Translations under genes and position numbers: made by a program
Notes under the pieces: generated by a model
What the model saw: only the letters and a program-made list of their open reading frames with translations
Databases searched by the model: none
Told to the model about the DNA's origin: nothing
NCBI GenBank assembly: GCA_947458705.1
Contig: CANHAH010000007.1
Span: 1 to 45,135 of the forward strand
Source of the DNA: Opitutia bacterium
Lineage (GTDB): Bacteria; Verrucomicrobiota; Verrucomicrobiia; Opitutales; Opitutaceae
DNA: 45,135 nt
Direction of reading: 5' to 3'
In this document: one piece after another, positions 17,022-25,774 of the stretch
How the letters are laid out: each line of letters opens with the position of its first letter
How positions within the stretch are numbered: the stretch's first letter is position 1

Positions 17022-18272
17022 ATGAAGCGTCTCCTTTACGAGCTTACCGAGTCCTTTCGCATAGCCTTCGCTCAAATCCGAGCGAACAAGCTGCGCTCGG
17101 TACTCACAGCGCTTGGCGTCATTATCGGTATCGTTGCCGTTACGCTCATGGGTACGGCCATTCGCGGTATCGACACAGGTTTTAATAAAAGCCTCGCGAT
17201 GCTCGGCGACGACGTTCTTTACGTCCAGAAATGGCCATGGGGTGGCGTCGAAGATTGGTGGAACTACGCCAATCGCCCGCCCATCCGCCCAGAAGATGCC
17301 GACAAGCTCAACCACATCATCGAGCAGACACCCAACTCCCTACTCGAAGTCGCGGTGCCTGTCTCCACGCGTGGCAATTCCGTTAAGGCTGGTGAAAACA
17401 AAGTTAGCGGAGTCTTCACGATCGGCACCACCGCAGACTACGGGCGACTCATCAGCGCCGATTTTTCCGAAGGCCGTCTTTTTAACGACACAGAAGCCGC
17501 CGGCGGTCGACCAGTCTGCGTTTTAGGTTTCGATGTCGCCGAAGCGCTCTTTCAAAATCGCTCTTCCATTGATCAGACGGTTATGATTGGAGGACATCCT
17601 TTTACGGTCATCGGCGTCGTTGCGAAACAAGGATCATTTCTCGGTCTTTTTTCATTCGATAATCAGGCGATTTTACCACTCGAGGCGTTTCGTAAATATT
17701 TCAGTGTGCGACGTGGCGCTGAGATTCGCGTTAAAATCACCGACAAAACTCGCGTGGCCGATGCTCGTGAAGAGCTCACGGGTGCGATGCGTCGTGTGCG
17801 TGCTCAACTTCCCGGTGAACGGGATAATTTTAACATCAACGAACAAGGCGCATTCAAAGCTCAACTCGATCCGATCAAGCAAGGCATCGCTCTCGCAGGA
17901 TTATTTATCACGGGACTTTCGTTATTCGTCGGCGCCATCGGAATCATGAACATTACCTTCGTCTCCGTGAAGGAGCGCACCAAGGAGATCGGTACGCGCA
18001 AAGCCCTCGGCGCTCGCCGGCGGACCATCTTGCTACAATTTCTTATTGAGGCCGTTTCGATTTGTCTAATCGGCGGCTTCGTTGGCCTTGGGCTTACTTA
18101 CGGGCTCGTGCTGGCGGTCGGCGCGGCATTTCCGGCGATTCCCGTCGAGTTCTCAGTGAGCCTCGTTTTTATCAGCATGGCCGTTTCCATTTTAACGGGC
18201 ATCATATCAGGTTTTGCTCCGGCGTGGGGCGCTTCCCGTCTCGATCCGGTGGTGGCACTGCGCTACGAATAA
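17022..18272 (+). CDS. MacB-type ABC permease, first of two
   Basis: A 416-aa permease with the MacB topology: an N-terminal helix (FAQIRANKLRSVLTALGVIIGIVAVTLMG), a periplasmic MacB-core domain (about 55-285), then three C-terminal helices in the FtsX domain. The KERTKEIGTRKALGARR segment is the conserved cytoplasmic coupling loop. The C-terminus ends PVVALRYE, as in most members. It sits between the ATPase and a second, clearly different permease, with which it would form a heterodimer. The gap to the next gene is 7 bp. Confidence 0.9.
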   Translation: MKRLLYELTESFRIAFAQIRANKLRSVLTALGVIIGIVAVTLMGTAIRGIDTGFNKSLAMLGDDVLYVQKWPWGGVEDWWNYANRPPIRPEDADKLNHIIEQTPNSLLEVAVPVSTRGNSVKAGENKVSGVFTIGTTADYGRLISADFSEGRLFNDTEAAGGRPVCVLGFDVAEALFQNRSSIDQTVMIGGHPFTVIGVVAKQGSFLGLFSFDNQAILPLEAFRKYFSVRRGAEIRVKITDKTRVADAREELTGAMRRVRAQLPGERDNFNINEQGAFKAQLDPIKQGIALAGLFITGLSLFVGAIGIMNITFVSVKERTKEIGTRKALGARRRTILLQFLIEAVSICLIGGFVGLGLTYGLVLAVGAAFPAIPVEFSVSLVFISMAVSILTGIISGFAPAWGASRLDPVVALRYE

Positions 18273-18279
18273 GACGCGC

Positions 18280-19521
18280 ATGAAATTTACCGAAATTCTC
18301 CGCATGGCCCTCGGTTCGCTGGGCGTTAATAAACTTCGTTCAGCCCTCACGATGCTCGGCATCACGATCGGCGTTTTTTCCGTCATAGGTGTAATGACGG
18401 CGGTCTCCGCGCTGCGTCAGTCAGTTGAGTCCGGTCTTAGTTTTTTGGGTTCCAATATCATTCAAGTTGGAAAAAATCCCGTTGGTATTTCCAGTGACGG
18501 AGCAAATCGTCGTCGCTTCGAAAATCGTCGCGACATCACCCTGCCTAACGCGCTCCGTTTTGCCCAACTCATTGAAGGGTATACCGATGTCGTCTGCCTC
18601 AAAGCTTTCAATAACGAAGGCGTCGTTCAGGCCACTTACGAAAATCGTAAGACCAGCCCCGGACTCAATTTCGGTGGTAGTAACGAACACTTTCTTACAG
18701 CCAATCAATACAGTATAGGCATCGGTCGCAATTTGACCCCGGCCGATATCGAGCTGGCTCGCCCCGTGATCATCATCGGCCAGACGATTGTTTCCCGGCT
18801 TTTTCCCAACGAGACGCCCTTGGGTAAACTAGTCAAAGTCTCCGGTAAAACGTACACCGTGATCGGTACATTTGCCGAGCGTGGCTCTTCCTTTGGCAAT
18901 TCTCAGGACGGTATTTTGATTATCCCGATCACGCGTTTCGTGATCGATTTCGGCAGCGCTCGTCGGAGTATCAGCATCGCGATCCAAGCGCCGTCGCAGG
19001 ATCGCTACAACGAGACTCTGGATAAAATCGTGACCGCGATGCGCATCGTGCGTGGTCTGCGGCCCGAGCAGGAAAATGATTTTGAGATTTTCTCGAACGA
19101 TTCGCTCATTGCCGCTTTCGCCAAAGTAGCTGACGCGATCAGCGCTGGTGCTTTTGTGATCAGCGCGATCGCACTCCTCGCTGCGGGAGTCGGCATCATG
19201 AACATCATGCTTGTTAGTGTGACTGAGCGCACGAAGGAGATCGGGATCCGTAAATCCATCGGCGCGCGAAAAATCAGCATTCTTACGCAATTTCTGATCG
19301 AGTCGGTTGCGATATCGGTCGCTGGTGGATTGGTCGGCATCTTACTTGGGGTTGGCGCGGGCAACGGACTTGCGTTGTTGCTTAGCGCCTCAGTGGTTTT
19401 CCCCTGGGGCTGGGCCGTCGCGGGTTTGCTGGTCTGCTGCGGGATCGGCGTCGGCTTCGGTTTTTACCCCGCGTGGAAAGCCGCCGCGCTCGATCCGATC
19501 GAAGCGCTGCGCTACGAGTGA
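18280..19521 (+). CDS. MacB-type ABC permease, second of two
   Basis: A 413-aa permease of the same plan as its upstream neighbour: an N-terminal helix (LGVNKLRSALTMLGITIGVFSVIGVMTAV), a MacB-like periplasmic core, three C-terminal helices, the TERTKEIGIRKSIGARK loop and the terminal DPIEALRYE. Sequence similarity to the first permease is concentrated in the helices and loop; the periplasmic part differs, which suggests a duplicated pair that has specialised. The track starts at 18214 inside the upstream gene; ATG at 18280, 7 bp after that stop, gives the family N-terminus. It is the last gene of the operon; the next gene is convergent after 44 bp. Confidence 0.9.
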   Translation: MKFTEILRMALGSLGVNKLRSALTMLGITIGVFSVIGVMTAVSALRQSVESGLSFLGSNIIQVGKNPVGISSDGANRRRFENRRDITLPNALRFAQLIEGYTDVVCLKAFNNEGVVQATYENRKTSPGLNFGGSNEHFLTANQYSIGIGRNLTPADIELARPVIIIGQTIVSRLFPNETPLGKLVKVSGKTYTVIGTFAERGSSFGNSQDGILIIPITRFVIDFGSARRSISIAIQAPSQDRYNETLDKIVTAMRIVRGLRPEQENDFEIFSNDSLIAAFAKVADAISAGAFVISAIALLAAGVGIMNIMLVSVTERTKEIGIRKSIGARKISILTQFLIESVAISVAGGLVGILLGVGAGNGLALLLSASVVFPWGWAVAGLLVCCGIGVGFGFYPAWKAAALDPIEALRYE

Positions 19522-19565
19522 TGAGTCCGGCTTGAGTCGCTGCGGTCGCGTCTGGCAGTTGGGAA

Positions 19566-20795
19566 TCAGCCGCGGCGAATTTCCGAGCCCGGAAAACGCA
19601 CTTGGATTCGGTACACTTTTTTCAACCGGCATTTGATTTGCCCGGTTTTTACGTCGAAATGTTCGGGAATTTCGATGCGGTGCAGATCCACGGCCGCGTG
19701 ATAGCCGCGTTCGGAAAATATATCGATCAACATTGCCAGGGCAACGGGATCCTCGAGGCATGAATCCTCGGCGTTTACCAAGGCGACTCCTGATATGGCG
19801 TGGCGCAGTACGATCGGCATCATCTTTTTTTCGATGAAGGCCGCCACGCGGCCAAATAACTCGGCATATTCCAGTTCGTAGCCATCGAGGCGGCGCACGA
19901 GCTCTTGACGGGCATGAATGATGATCTCGCTTGCAACTGGAATCGCACGCAGCCGGTCCACTGTGCGCGGGTCGAGCTCGAGTGTGCTCTGATATTCGAG
20001 TTCGTGCTGGATGTTGCGCTCGACCTCAGTGACCGAGCCCTGCGCGTTGACGAAATGATAATGGAAAATCTCCTTCAGCTCTTGAAGTGCGTCCCACGTT
20101 TGTTCTTTAAAAACTCGATAACGTCGTTGCGCCAGCGCTTGGTCGAAGTCGGTGGCGCGCTCTTCAAGTAATTCGCCCACGCCCGAGCGGCGGACTTCTT
20201 CGTTGTGGGCTTTTACTTCGCGTCCGCGAAATAGTTGTCGGTCCACCGAAGTCTTCTCATCTACAAACAACACCATGATATGAATCGTGGGCTGTCGAAA
20301 ATGGATGCTTAACGGCGTCGAGTAGAACTCGCGGCGTAGCATATGCATCTTGTCCACGAGCAACTTTAGGCACTCGACCTGTACTTTGGTGCGCGGAAAA
20401 CCATCGAGGATGACGCCATCGCGAAACTCCTCCCGCAATAAACGGCGAAGGAGCAACCCGATTACTTCGCGGTCGCCGACCATGTTGCCGCCATCTTTGA
20501 GCCGTTTAGCTTCAGGCGTGTCGAGTAAGGCGCTTATGACGACCGGCTCGCAGGTGAGACCGCGGGCTTGGGCGATGAAGCTTGTGTTGGTGCCTTTACC
20601 GGCGCCTGGGGCACCGCCGAGCAGGATGAATTCCTTGGGGAAGCGCAGGTTTTCACGGCCGAATTCAGCCTGAAGATCGGACCAAACCGCGCTGAAAATC
20701 AGCTGGGCATCTTTGATTTCAAGATCGGCCACGCGTGGTGGAGGAACGATATGACCGGTTTCAGAACGGGAAGAGGAATTGCTGGAAGGCGCCAT
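19566..20795 (-). CDS. Adenylate-kinase-like nucleotide kinase with N- and C-terminal extensions
   Basis: The 409-aa protein contains an adenylate-kinase core: P-loop GGAPGAGKGT at residues 60-69, the AMP-site element DGFPRTKVQ near 130, and Arg-rich segments further on that fit the lid and catalytic arginines. Ordinary Adk is about 215 aa. Here some 50 residues precede the P-loop and about 150 follow the kinase core; the tail (from about residue 265) has no fold I recognise and ends in a basic beta-rich stretch. A CMP/AMP kinase role is possible, but a specialised kinase is as likely. It stands alone, convergent with the efflux operon and divergent from the AlgB-like regulator. Confidence 0.75.
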   Translation of the reverse strand: MAPSSNSSSRSETGHIVPPPRVADLEIKDAQLIFSAVWSDLQAEFGRENLRFPKEFILLGGAPGAGKGTNTSFIAQARGLTCEPVVISALLDTPEAKRLKDGGNMVGDREVIGLLLRRLLREEFRDGVILDGFPRTKVQVECLKLLVDKMHMLRREFYSTPLSIHFRQPTIHIMVLFVDEKTSVDRQLFRGREVKAHNEEVRRSGVGELLEERATDFDQALAQRRYRVFKEQTWDALQELKEIFHYHFVNAQGSVTEVERNIQHELEYQSTLELDPRTVDRLRAIPVASEIIIHARQELVRRLDGYELEYAELFGRVAAFIEKKMMPIVLRHAISGVALVNAEDSCLEDPVALAMLIDIFSERGYHAAVDLHRIEIPEHFDVKTGQIKCRLKKVYRIQVRFPGSEIRRG

Positions 20796-21003
20796 GGCTG
20801 GTTTTGAAGGTTCAGGCGTAGAGACTTTATCGACGGCATTCGACTAAAGAAAAAATCTTTAATCGCCGCCGCGGGAACCTGGTGGGCTCATTTTGGTCAT
20901 AAGTGTATACGTTACGAACGGATTCCCGGTTTGGGCGTGAGTTAAATCTCTTCATGTCGGCACTTTCTGTCTTGGCGCCACGATTTTAATATAACCTCCG
21001 ACC
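20796..21003. other. Divergent intergenic region, 208 bp
   Basis: It must hold the promoters of the kinase (minus) and the AlgB-like operon (plus). I looked for a sigma-54 site (GG-N10-GC) and found none well placed, and no clear sigma-70 pair. A short AAAGA/TCTTT stem near 20846 is too weak to call. Confidence 0.45.
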
Positions 21004-22338
21004 ATGCGTGTCCTTATTGCTGACGATGAGCCTTCGATTCGTAAAACCATGCGGATTGCTCTCGAAACAATGGGTCATACTGCCGTCGAGGCTGCTACTG
21101 GGGCCCGTGCCCTGAAGATGTTGGCTGATGAAGTTTTTGACGCCGTGTTTCTTGATCTAAAACTCGGAGCTGAAGACGGGCTAGATGTGCTCGCACGTAT
21201 TCTACGCCTACAACCCGCGGTTGCGGTCGTGATATTCACCGCCTACGCAAATATTGCTACTACGGTGGAGGCGATGCGGCTCGGGGCTTTCGATTTTATC
21301 CCGAAACCTTTCATGCCGGATCAGATCCGCGCTGCGCTCGCCAAGATTGAAAAAGCTGCGACGCTTCACAATCGCGTCCGCGCCCTCGAATCCGATCTTG
21401 CCATCGAGTTGCCTCCGATCGCTTTGGAATCAGCTGAACCCGTCATGGCCCGTGCTCTCGCGATGGCGTTTAAGGCTGCGGAAAGTCCCGCGAGCCTGTT
21501 ACTACTCGGCCCGAGTGGCACTGGCAAAAGTTTGCTCGCTCGTGAATTGCACCGGCGTAGCGCGCAACGCGACGCAGCTTTTGTGACGGTCAATTGTCCG
21601 TCGCTTTCGCGAGAGTTGTTGGAGAGCGAGTTATTTGGTCACGTGAAAGGCTCATTCACTGGAGCCGTCACCGATACAGTGGGCAAAGTAGCTGCGGCGG
21701 CTGGTGGTACATTGTTTCTGGATGAAATCGGTGAACTACCGCTCGCTATCCAGCCTAAGCTCTTACGGCTTCTACAGGAGCGCGAATACGAGCGCGTGGG
21801 TGAGACCGTCACTCGACGCGCGCAGATCCGCGTCATCGCCGCGACCAACCGCAATTTACCGGACGAAGTTAAGGCGGGTCGCTTCCGGGAAGATCTTTAT
21901 TATAGACTTAATGTCATAGCGGTTACGTTGCCCGCCTTGCGTGAACGGCCTGGCGACCTGCTGGCGCTGGCAGAAAGTTATCGGCGGCATTTTGCTGCAC
22001 GTTTGGGCAAAAAAATCGTCGCTTATTCGCCCGCCGTGAAATCGGTATTAATGACGTACGCCTGGCCCGGTAACTTGCGGGAATTGAGCAACCTCGTTGA
22101 ACGCGCTGTAATCCTTGCTGCTCATGAGACTATCGAGCTGGCCGATTTACCGGATACGTTGGGCGCTCCGATAGATTCGGCGATTAACGTTGGTGCGCGC
22201 ATTACTTTGGATGCGCTCGAGACGGAACACCTGCGCCGCGTGCTAGCGACAACGGCTACACTGGATGAAGCCGCGCGTATCCTAGGCATCGATCCAGCTA
22301 CCTTGTACCGCAAGCGCCAGAAGCTCTGCCTACTTTAA
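21004..22338 (+). CDS. NtrC-family response regulator, AlgB-like
   Basis: The 444-aa protein has three domains. The receiver (1-120) carries DDE at 7-9, phosphoacceptor Asp51 in FLDLKLGAEDGLDVLA and Lys101. The AAA+ domain (about 140-380) has Walker A GPSGTGKS (169-176), Walker B LFLDEIGE (237-244) and the sigma-54 contact loop as GSFTGA (216-221) in place of the usual GAFTGA. The Fis-type helix-turn-helix (about 400-444) ends with LDEAARILGIDPATLYRKRQ. Several stretches (VNCPSLSRELLESELFGH, the LDLKLG receiver motif, the HTH) resemble Pseudomonas AlgB, which is 449 aa. AlgB itself is reported to work without sigma-54, so dependence should not be assumed. The kinase gene follows after 15 bp. 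Confidence 0.9.
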   Translation: MRVLIADDEPSIRKTMRIALETMGHTAVEAATGARALKMLADEVFDAVFLDLKLGAEDGLDVLARILRLQPAVAVVIFTAYANIATTVEAMRLGAFDFIPKPFMPDQIRAALAKIEKAATLHNRVRALESDLAIELPPIALESAEPVMARALAMAFKAAESPASLLLLGPSGTGKSLLARELHRRSAQRDAAFVTVNCPSLSRELLESELFGHVKGSFTGAVTDTVGKVAAAAGGTLFLDEIGELPLAIQPKLLRLLQEREYERVGETVTRRAQIRVIAATNRNLPDEVKAGRFREDLYYRLNVIAVTLPALRERPGDLLALAESYRRHFAARLGKKIVAYSPAVKSVLMTYAWPGNLRELSNLVERAVILAAHETIELADLPDTLGAPIDSAINVGARITLDALETEHLRRVLATTATLDEAARILGIDPATLYRKRQKLCLL

Positions 22339-22353
22339 ACGCACCCGTTTGCG

Positions 22354-24141
22354 ATGCTGCGTACCCGTCTCTATATCGGTTTTTTGCCGTTTCTGCTGCT
22401 ATTGCTCGCGACGGGCGGCTACACGGTAATCGTGAGCCGACAATTCACGGGGTCGATCCAGCGTGAGTTGATCGCAGACCACGCGGCGGTCTTGGCCAGC
22501 CAGCGAATGCGGGCGGCGGTTACGGCCATGAGTCGCGCTTCATCCGTTTCGACACGCTCTGATCCGATCGAAGCTCAGCGATTTTTTGATGACGCGCGTG
22601 CGTCGTTTACGCGTGAGCTCATGGCGCAATCGGCTACAGCAGTGGGCGGCTTACGCGCGCCTTTGATCGCTGTGATTGATGAGGCTCTGCACGATTATGC
22701 GATTCAAGCTGAAGCTGCTTTACGTTCGGTTGGGCCTGGCTCGCTCCTGACGATGCAACGTCTTGAGACCGCACTTTATCGACTTTTCGCCGCCATTGAT
22801 GAGCTTAACCGCAGTGACTACACCGCGGCGTTGGCAACCGCCGCACGCGCCGAATCCCTTGCTACCACGACCTTGTATGTTATGCTCAGCGGTATTGCCG
22901 CCGCGCTGCTTATGTCGTTGGTTTTAGCTTGGCGGTTTTCGAGTTTTCTCCTTCAGCCAATTAAGGAGCTTACCGCGTCGGTGCTCGCCGTCGGCCAAGG
23001 TAATCTCGACCAGGAGGTGGCAGAGCGGTCAAGGGACGAACTGGGTCAACTTGCGCGCGCGTTTAACCAAATGTCGGCCAAACTCCGCGCTTACCGCGAT
23101 TCGACTTTAGCACACGTTGTTCGCACGCAGCGTACGATGGAGGCCACCCTCACATCGGCGCCGGATCCTGTATTTGTTTTGGATATTCACGGTACTTACA
23201 CAGTGCGCAATCCAGCAGCCGAGCGTCTTGCAAAAACACTAGATTTGCCTGATAAATTTCCACCAGAGCTCGCCGATTCGCTCGCGCAGGTGATGGCATC
23301 GGGTCAGCATTATTTGCCTACTGATTATCGCCACGTCGTTTCCTTGCGGGTGGATCGCGAATTGCGGTATTACCTGCCGCGCATTCTTGCGATCGGCGAC
23401 ACGCTCATCTCCTTCAAGGGCGCCGCGATCATACTCCAAGATGTGACCAAGTTTCGCCTGCTTGATGACGCTAAAACTAATCTTGCTGGCACCGTCAGCC
23501 ACGAGCTCAAGACTCCGCTCACGAGCTTGCGCTTAGCGATCTACCTATTGCTCGAGCAAAACGTTGGTGCGCTCGCGCCGGCGCAACGTGAGTTGCTTGA
23601 GTCCGCGCGGGACGACGCGGACCGGTTGCTGCGCATTCTCGATAACCTACTCGATTTGACGCGTCTCGAAGCCGGTGCGACCGCGCTTGATCTCACTGAA
23701 ATTTCCGTGAGCGAATTACTCGCCGAGGTCGCGGCTGAGGCGCGCGGTTTTATTGCGGCAGCTGGTGCGCACCTAGAAGTGTGTAGTGTCGAGGAACTCG
23801 TTCGGGTCCGCGTGGATGTGGCTCGCATCCGTCATGTGTTTATCAACTTGCTTACCAACGCCGCAAAATTCAGCCCGCCGAGCGGCTTGATTACGCTTAC
23901 GGCCTCGGTGGCCCCATTGGGCTTTGTGCGTTTTTCTGTTAGCGACCAAGGTCTGGGCATTCCGGCGGAGAGTTTGGCCAAGGTATTTGATCGTTTTTAT
24001 CGAGCGCCGGGACAGACGAAGGCCGGCGCGGGGCTTGGTTTGGCGATTGCCCGGGAGATCATCGTCGCACACGGCGGCAGCATTGCGTGCACGAGCGAAC
24101 CGGGAAAATGCACCGAGTTTTATTTCCAATTACCACGATGA
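22354..24141 (+). CDS. Membrane sensor histidine kinase, KinB-like
   Basis: A 595-aa kinase: TM1 at about 8-27, a helical periplasmic sensor (28-173), TM2 at 174-194, HAMP (194-245), PAS (262-370), HisKA with VSHELKTPLT and His383 as the phosphorylated residue, and HATPase_c with N box INLLTNAAKFSP, G1 DQGLGIP, F box VFDRFYRA and G2 GAGLGLAIAREI. Domain order, length and the linker after HAMP (RAYRDSTLAHVVRTQRTMEA) resemble P. aeruginosa KinB. It should detect an envelope signal and act on the AlgB-like regulator encoded 15 bp upstream. Its last 4 bp overlap the sigma-factor start (ATGA), tying a two-component system to an alternative sigma factor. Confidence 0.92.
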   Translation: MLRTRLYIGFLPFLLLLLATGGYTVIVSRQFTGSIQRELIADHAAVLASQRMRAAVTAMSRASSVSTRSDPIEAQRFFDDARASFTRELMAQSATAVGGLRAPLIAVIDEALHDYAIQAEAALRSVGPGSLLTMQRLETALYRLFAAIDELNRSDYTAALATAARAESLATTTLYVMLSGIAAALLMSLVLAWRFSSFLLQPIKELTASVLAVGQGNLDQEVAERSRDELGQLARAFNQMSAKLRAYRDSTLAHVVRTQRTMEATLTSAPDPVFVLDIHGTYTVRNPAAERLAKTLDLPDKFPPELADSLAQVMASGQHYLPTDYRHVVSLRVDRELRYYLPRILAIGDTLISFKGAAIILQDVTKFRLLDDAKTNLAGTVSHELKTPLTSLRLAIYLLLEQNVGALAPAQRELLESARDDADRLLRILDNLLDLTRLEAGATALDLTEISVSELLAEVAAEARGFIAAAGAHLEVCSVEELVRVRVDVARIRHVFINLLTNAAKFSPPSGLITLTASVAPLGFVRFSVSDQGLGIPAESLAKVFDRFYRAPGQTKAGAGLGLAIAREIIVAHGGSIACTSEPGKCTEFYFQLPR

Positions 24142-24830
24142 GCAAAAAACTTTCCATTTGCTCCGGGGGCGGTCTCGCGTTTGCTAACGAGGTCATGCAC
24201 GCCACCAAGGTCATCGGCAAAACCCTCGTTGCCTCGCCGGAGCGAGTGCTCGAGGCCGATGCCGACATTGCCATCGTGCATCGTGTGCAAAGCGGCGACG
24301 TGGCGGCTTTTGATGAGTTGATCCTCAAATACCGCGAGCGAGTGCTCGGGATCATTTATAACATGACCTCGAACCGCGAAGATGCGGCCGATCTTACGCA
24401 AGACGCCTTTATTAAGACGTTTCAGTCTATCCACCGTTTTAGTGGGCAGTCGGCCTTTTTCACTTGGTTGTATCGGATCGCGGTTAATACGGCGCTTAGT
24501 CACCTGCGTAAACACCGTCTCCGCTCGTTTTTTAGCCTACAACAGATCGACGCCGATGAACCTGTTTCCCGCGAGATCATCGCCGCCCTCACGGACACGA
24601 GCGGCGCCGAAAAAGATACTTACGTGCGTGAACTTCAGGAAAAATTGAACGAAGCGATGCAAAAACTGTCTATCAAGCATCGTACCGTGGTTACTTTATT
24701 CGAAATCGAGGGCCTTAGCCACCAAGAGATCGCCGAGATCATGGATTCTTCCGTGGGAACCGTGCGCTCGCGTCTGCACTACGCGAAGCAACTTTTGCAA
24801 TCTGAGCTCCAGCCCTACCTGCGCCGATGA
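24138..24830 (+). CDS. ECF (RpoE/AlgU-like) sigma factor
   Basis: The product is about 230 aa. Region 2 begins RVQSGDVAAFDELILKYRERVLGIIYNM and includes DAADLTQDAFIKTF and SAFFTWLYRIAVNTALSHLRK, which is close to Pseudomonas AlgU and E. coli RpoE. Region 4 contains LSIKHRTVVTLFEIEGLSHQEIAEIM and SVGTVRSRLHYAKQLL, the -35-binding helix-turn-helix. The track start at 24087 lies inside the kinase gene. ATG at 24138 makes a 4-bp overlap with the kinase stop; a later ATG at 24195 is also possible and would fit usual ECF length better. The stop overlaps the next gene by 4 bp (ATGA), the usual layout for a sigma/anti-sigma pair. Confidence 0.92.
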   Translation: MSKKLSICSGGGLAFANEVMHATKVIGKTLVASPERVLEADADIAIVHRVQSGDVAAFDELILKYRERVLGIIYNMTSNREDAADLTQDAFIKTFQSIHRFSGQSAFFTWLYRIAVNTALSHLRKHRLRSFFSLQQIDADEPVSREIIAALTDTSGAEKDTYVRELQEKLNEAMQKLSIKHRTVVTLFEIEGLSHQEIAEIMDSSVGTVRSRLHYAKQLLQSELQPYLRR

Positions 24831-25693
24831 ATTCAAATCGCCACAAACCCGTGATGGTTGAGGATTTGCTGCGTTTGAAGAGGGCTGAGCGCCCGGCGGC
24901 TGATTTTTGGGCTCAATTCGAGCGCGAGCTACGTGCCAAGCAACTCGCGGCCCTAGTCACGAAACGTCCATGGTGGCAGACTTTGCCCGCCCGCGCCCTG
25001 GCAGGACTTTCGCGTTATCATTTACCGCTCGGAGCCACTGCGGTGTTGGCACTGACTTTTTTGAGCGTGCGAGAATATCAATCCCTGAACACCGGTTCCA
25101 GTGGCGTCGTTTTGCCTGGGCTCGTGAATCAAGGAACTGAAAACAACCTTCTGGCAAATTCCGGCTTACTGGCTCCGGCTCCTGCCAACGTCGTTGCTTT
25201 TTCGGCGATTAGCGCCACGGAAGCTGCGGCGACGGAAGATGCCGACATCAACGCGTCGGCAGAAAATAATTTTACTACAGCTGACGGGGCAGGGCGCGTT
25301 TCGGCGATGCCGGCACTCCGTGGTAGCGGCCCTGACAAGGTAGCCGTTTCGAGTCCATCGGCCCGTTCTATCGCGGAAAATTTTGCTGCAGCCCAATCGA
25401 ACGATAATACCTTTGGCGGTCGACCGCTGCTGAATCCCGCGATACGCGGTTTTGAATCACGCGTCATGCCGGCGCGTATGCCGGTGGTAGATCCGCTCGC
25501 GCAGATGAAGGCTCCCGCTGATGTGCGGCGTGCACGTTACCTTGGTACGGCGTTGCCGGTCGTGGCTAATGCGAAACCCTTCACTCCGCGTAGCAGCGAG
25601 CGGTTAGCCAGCCGCATTTCCGACGAACGTCTATACGAATCTGTTAACAGCCGACTCGGGCTCGGCGGCGATCGCTTGATGGTAAAATTCTGA
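24827..25693 (+). CDS. Single-pass membrane protein, candidate anti-sigma factor
   Basis: I do not recognise the sequence. The 288-aa protein has a charged N-terminal part (1-63) that would be cytoplasmic, with a helical LLRLKRAERPAADFWAQFERELRAKQL stretch and WWQ just before the membrane. One transmembrane helix follows at about 64-81 and then about 205 residues outside. The outer part is rich in Ala, Asn and Ser, apparently disordered to about 190, and ends with a basic segment. This matches the topology of RseA/MucA-type anti-sigma factors, in which the N-terminus holds the sigma factor. The 4-bp overlap with the sigma gene supports that. No zinc-binding HxxxCxxC motif is present. Confidence 0.65.
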   Translation: MNSNRHKPVMVEDLLRLKRAERPAADFWAQFERELRAKQLAALVTKRPWWQTLPARALAGLSRYHLPLGATAVLALTFLSVREYQSLNTGSSGVVLPGLVNQGTENNLLANSGLLAPAPANVVAFSAISATEAAATEDADINASAENNFTTADGAGRVSAMPALRGSGPDKVAVSSPSARSIAENFAAAQSNDNTFGGRPLLNPAIRGFESRVMPARMPVVDPLAQMKAPADVRRARYLGTALPVVANAKPFTPRSSERLASRISDERLYESVNSRLGLGGDRLMVKF

Positions 25694-25774
25694 GGTGGGC
25701 ATTTTGGTTGGTGCCCAGAACGATTAGATTGCACCCGGGCTTGAGCGCCGGGCGGGAGTTGATTGGCTGAGAGT

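Noticed and set aside
20796-21003. Sigma-54 promoter for the AlgB-like operon
   Set aside because: I looked for GG-N10-GC spacing near CGGCACTTTCTG and the spacing does not fit.
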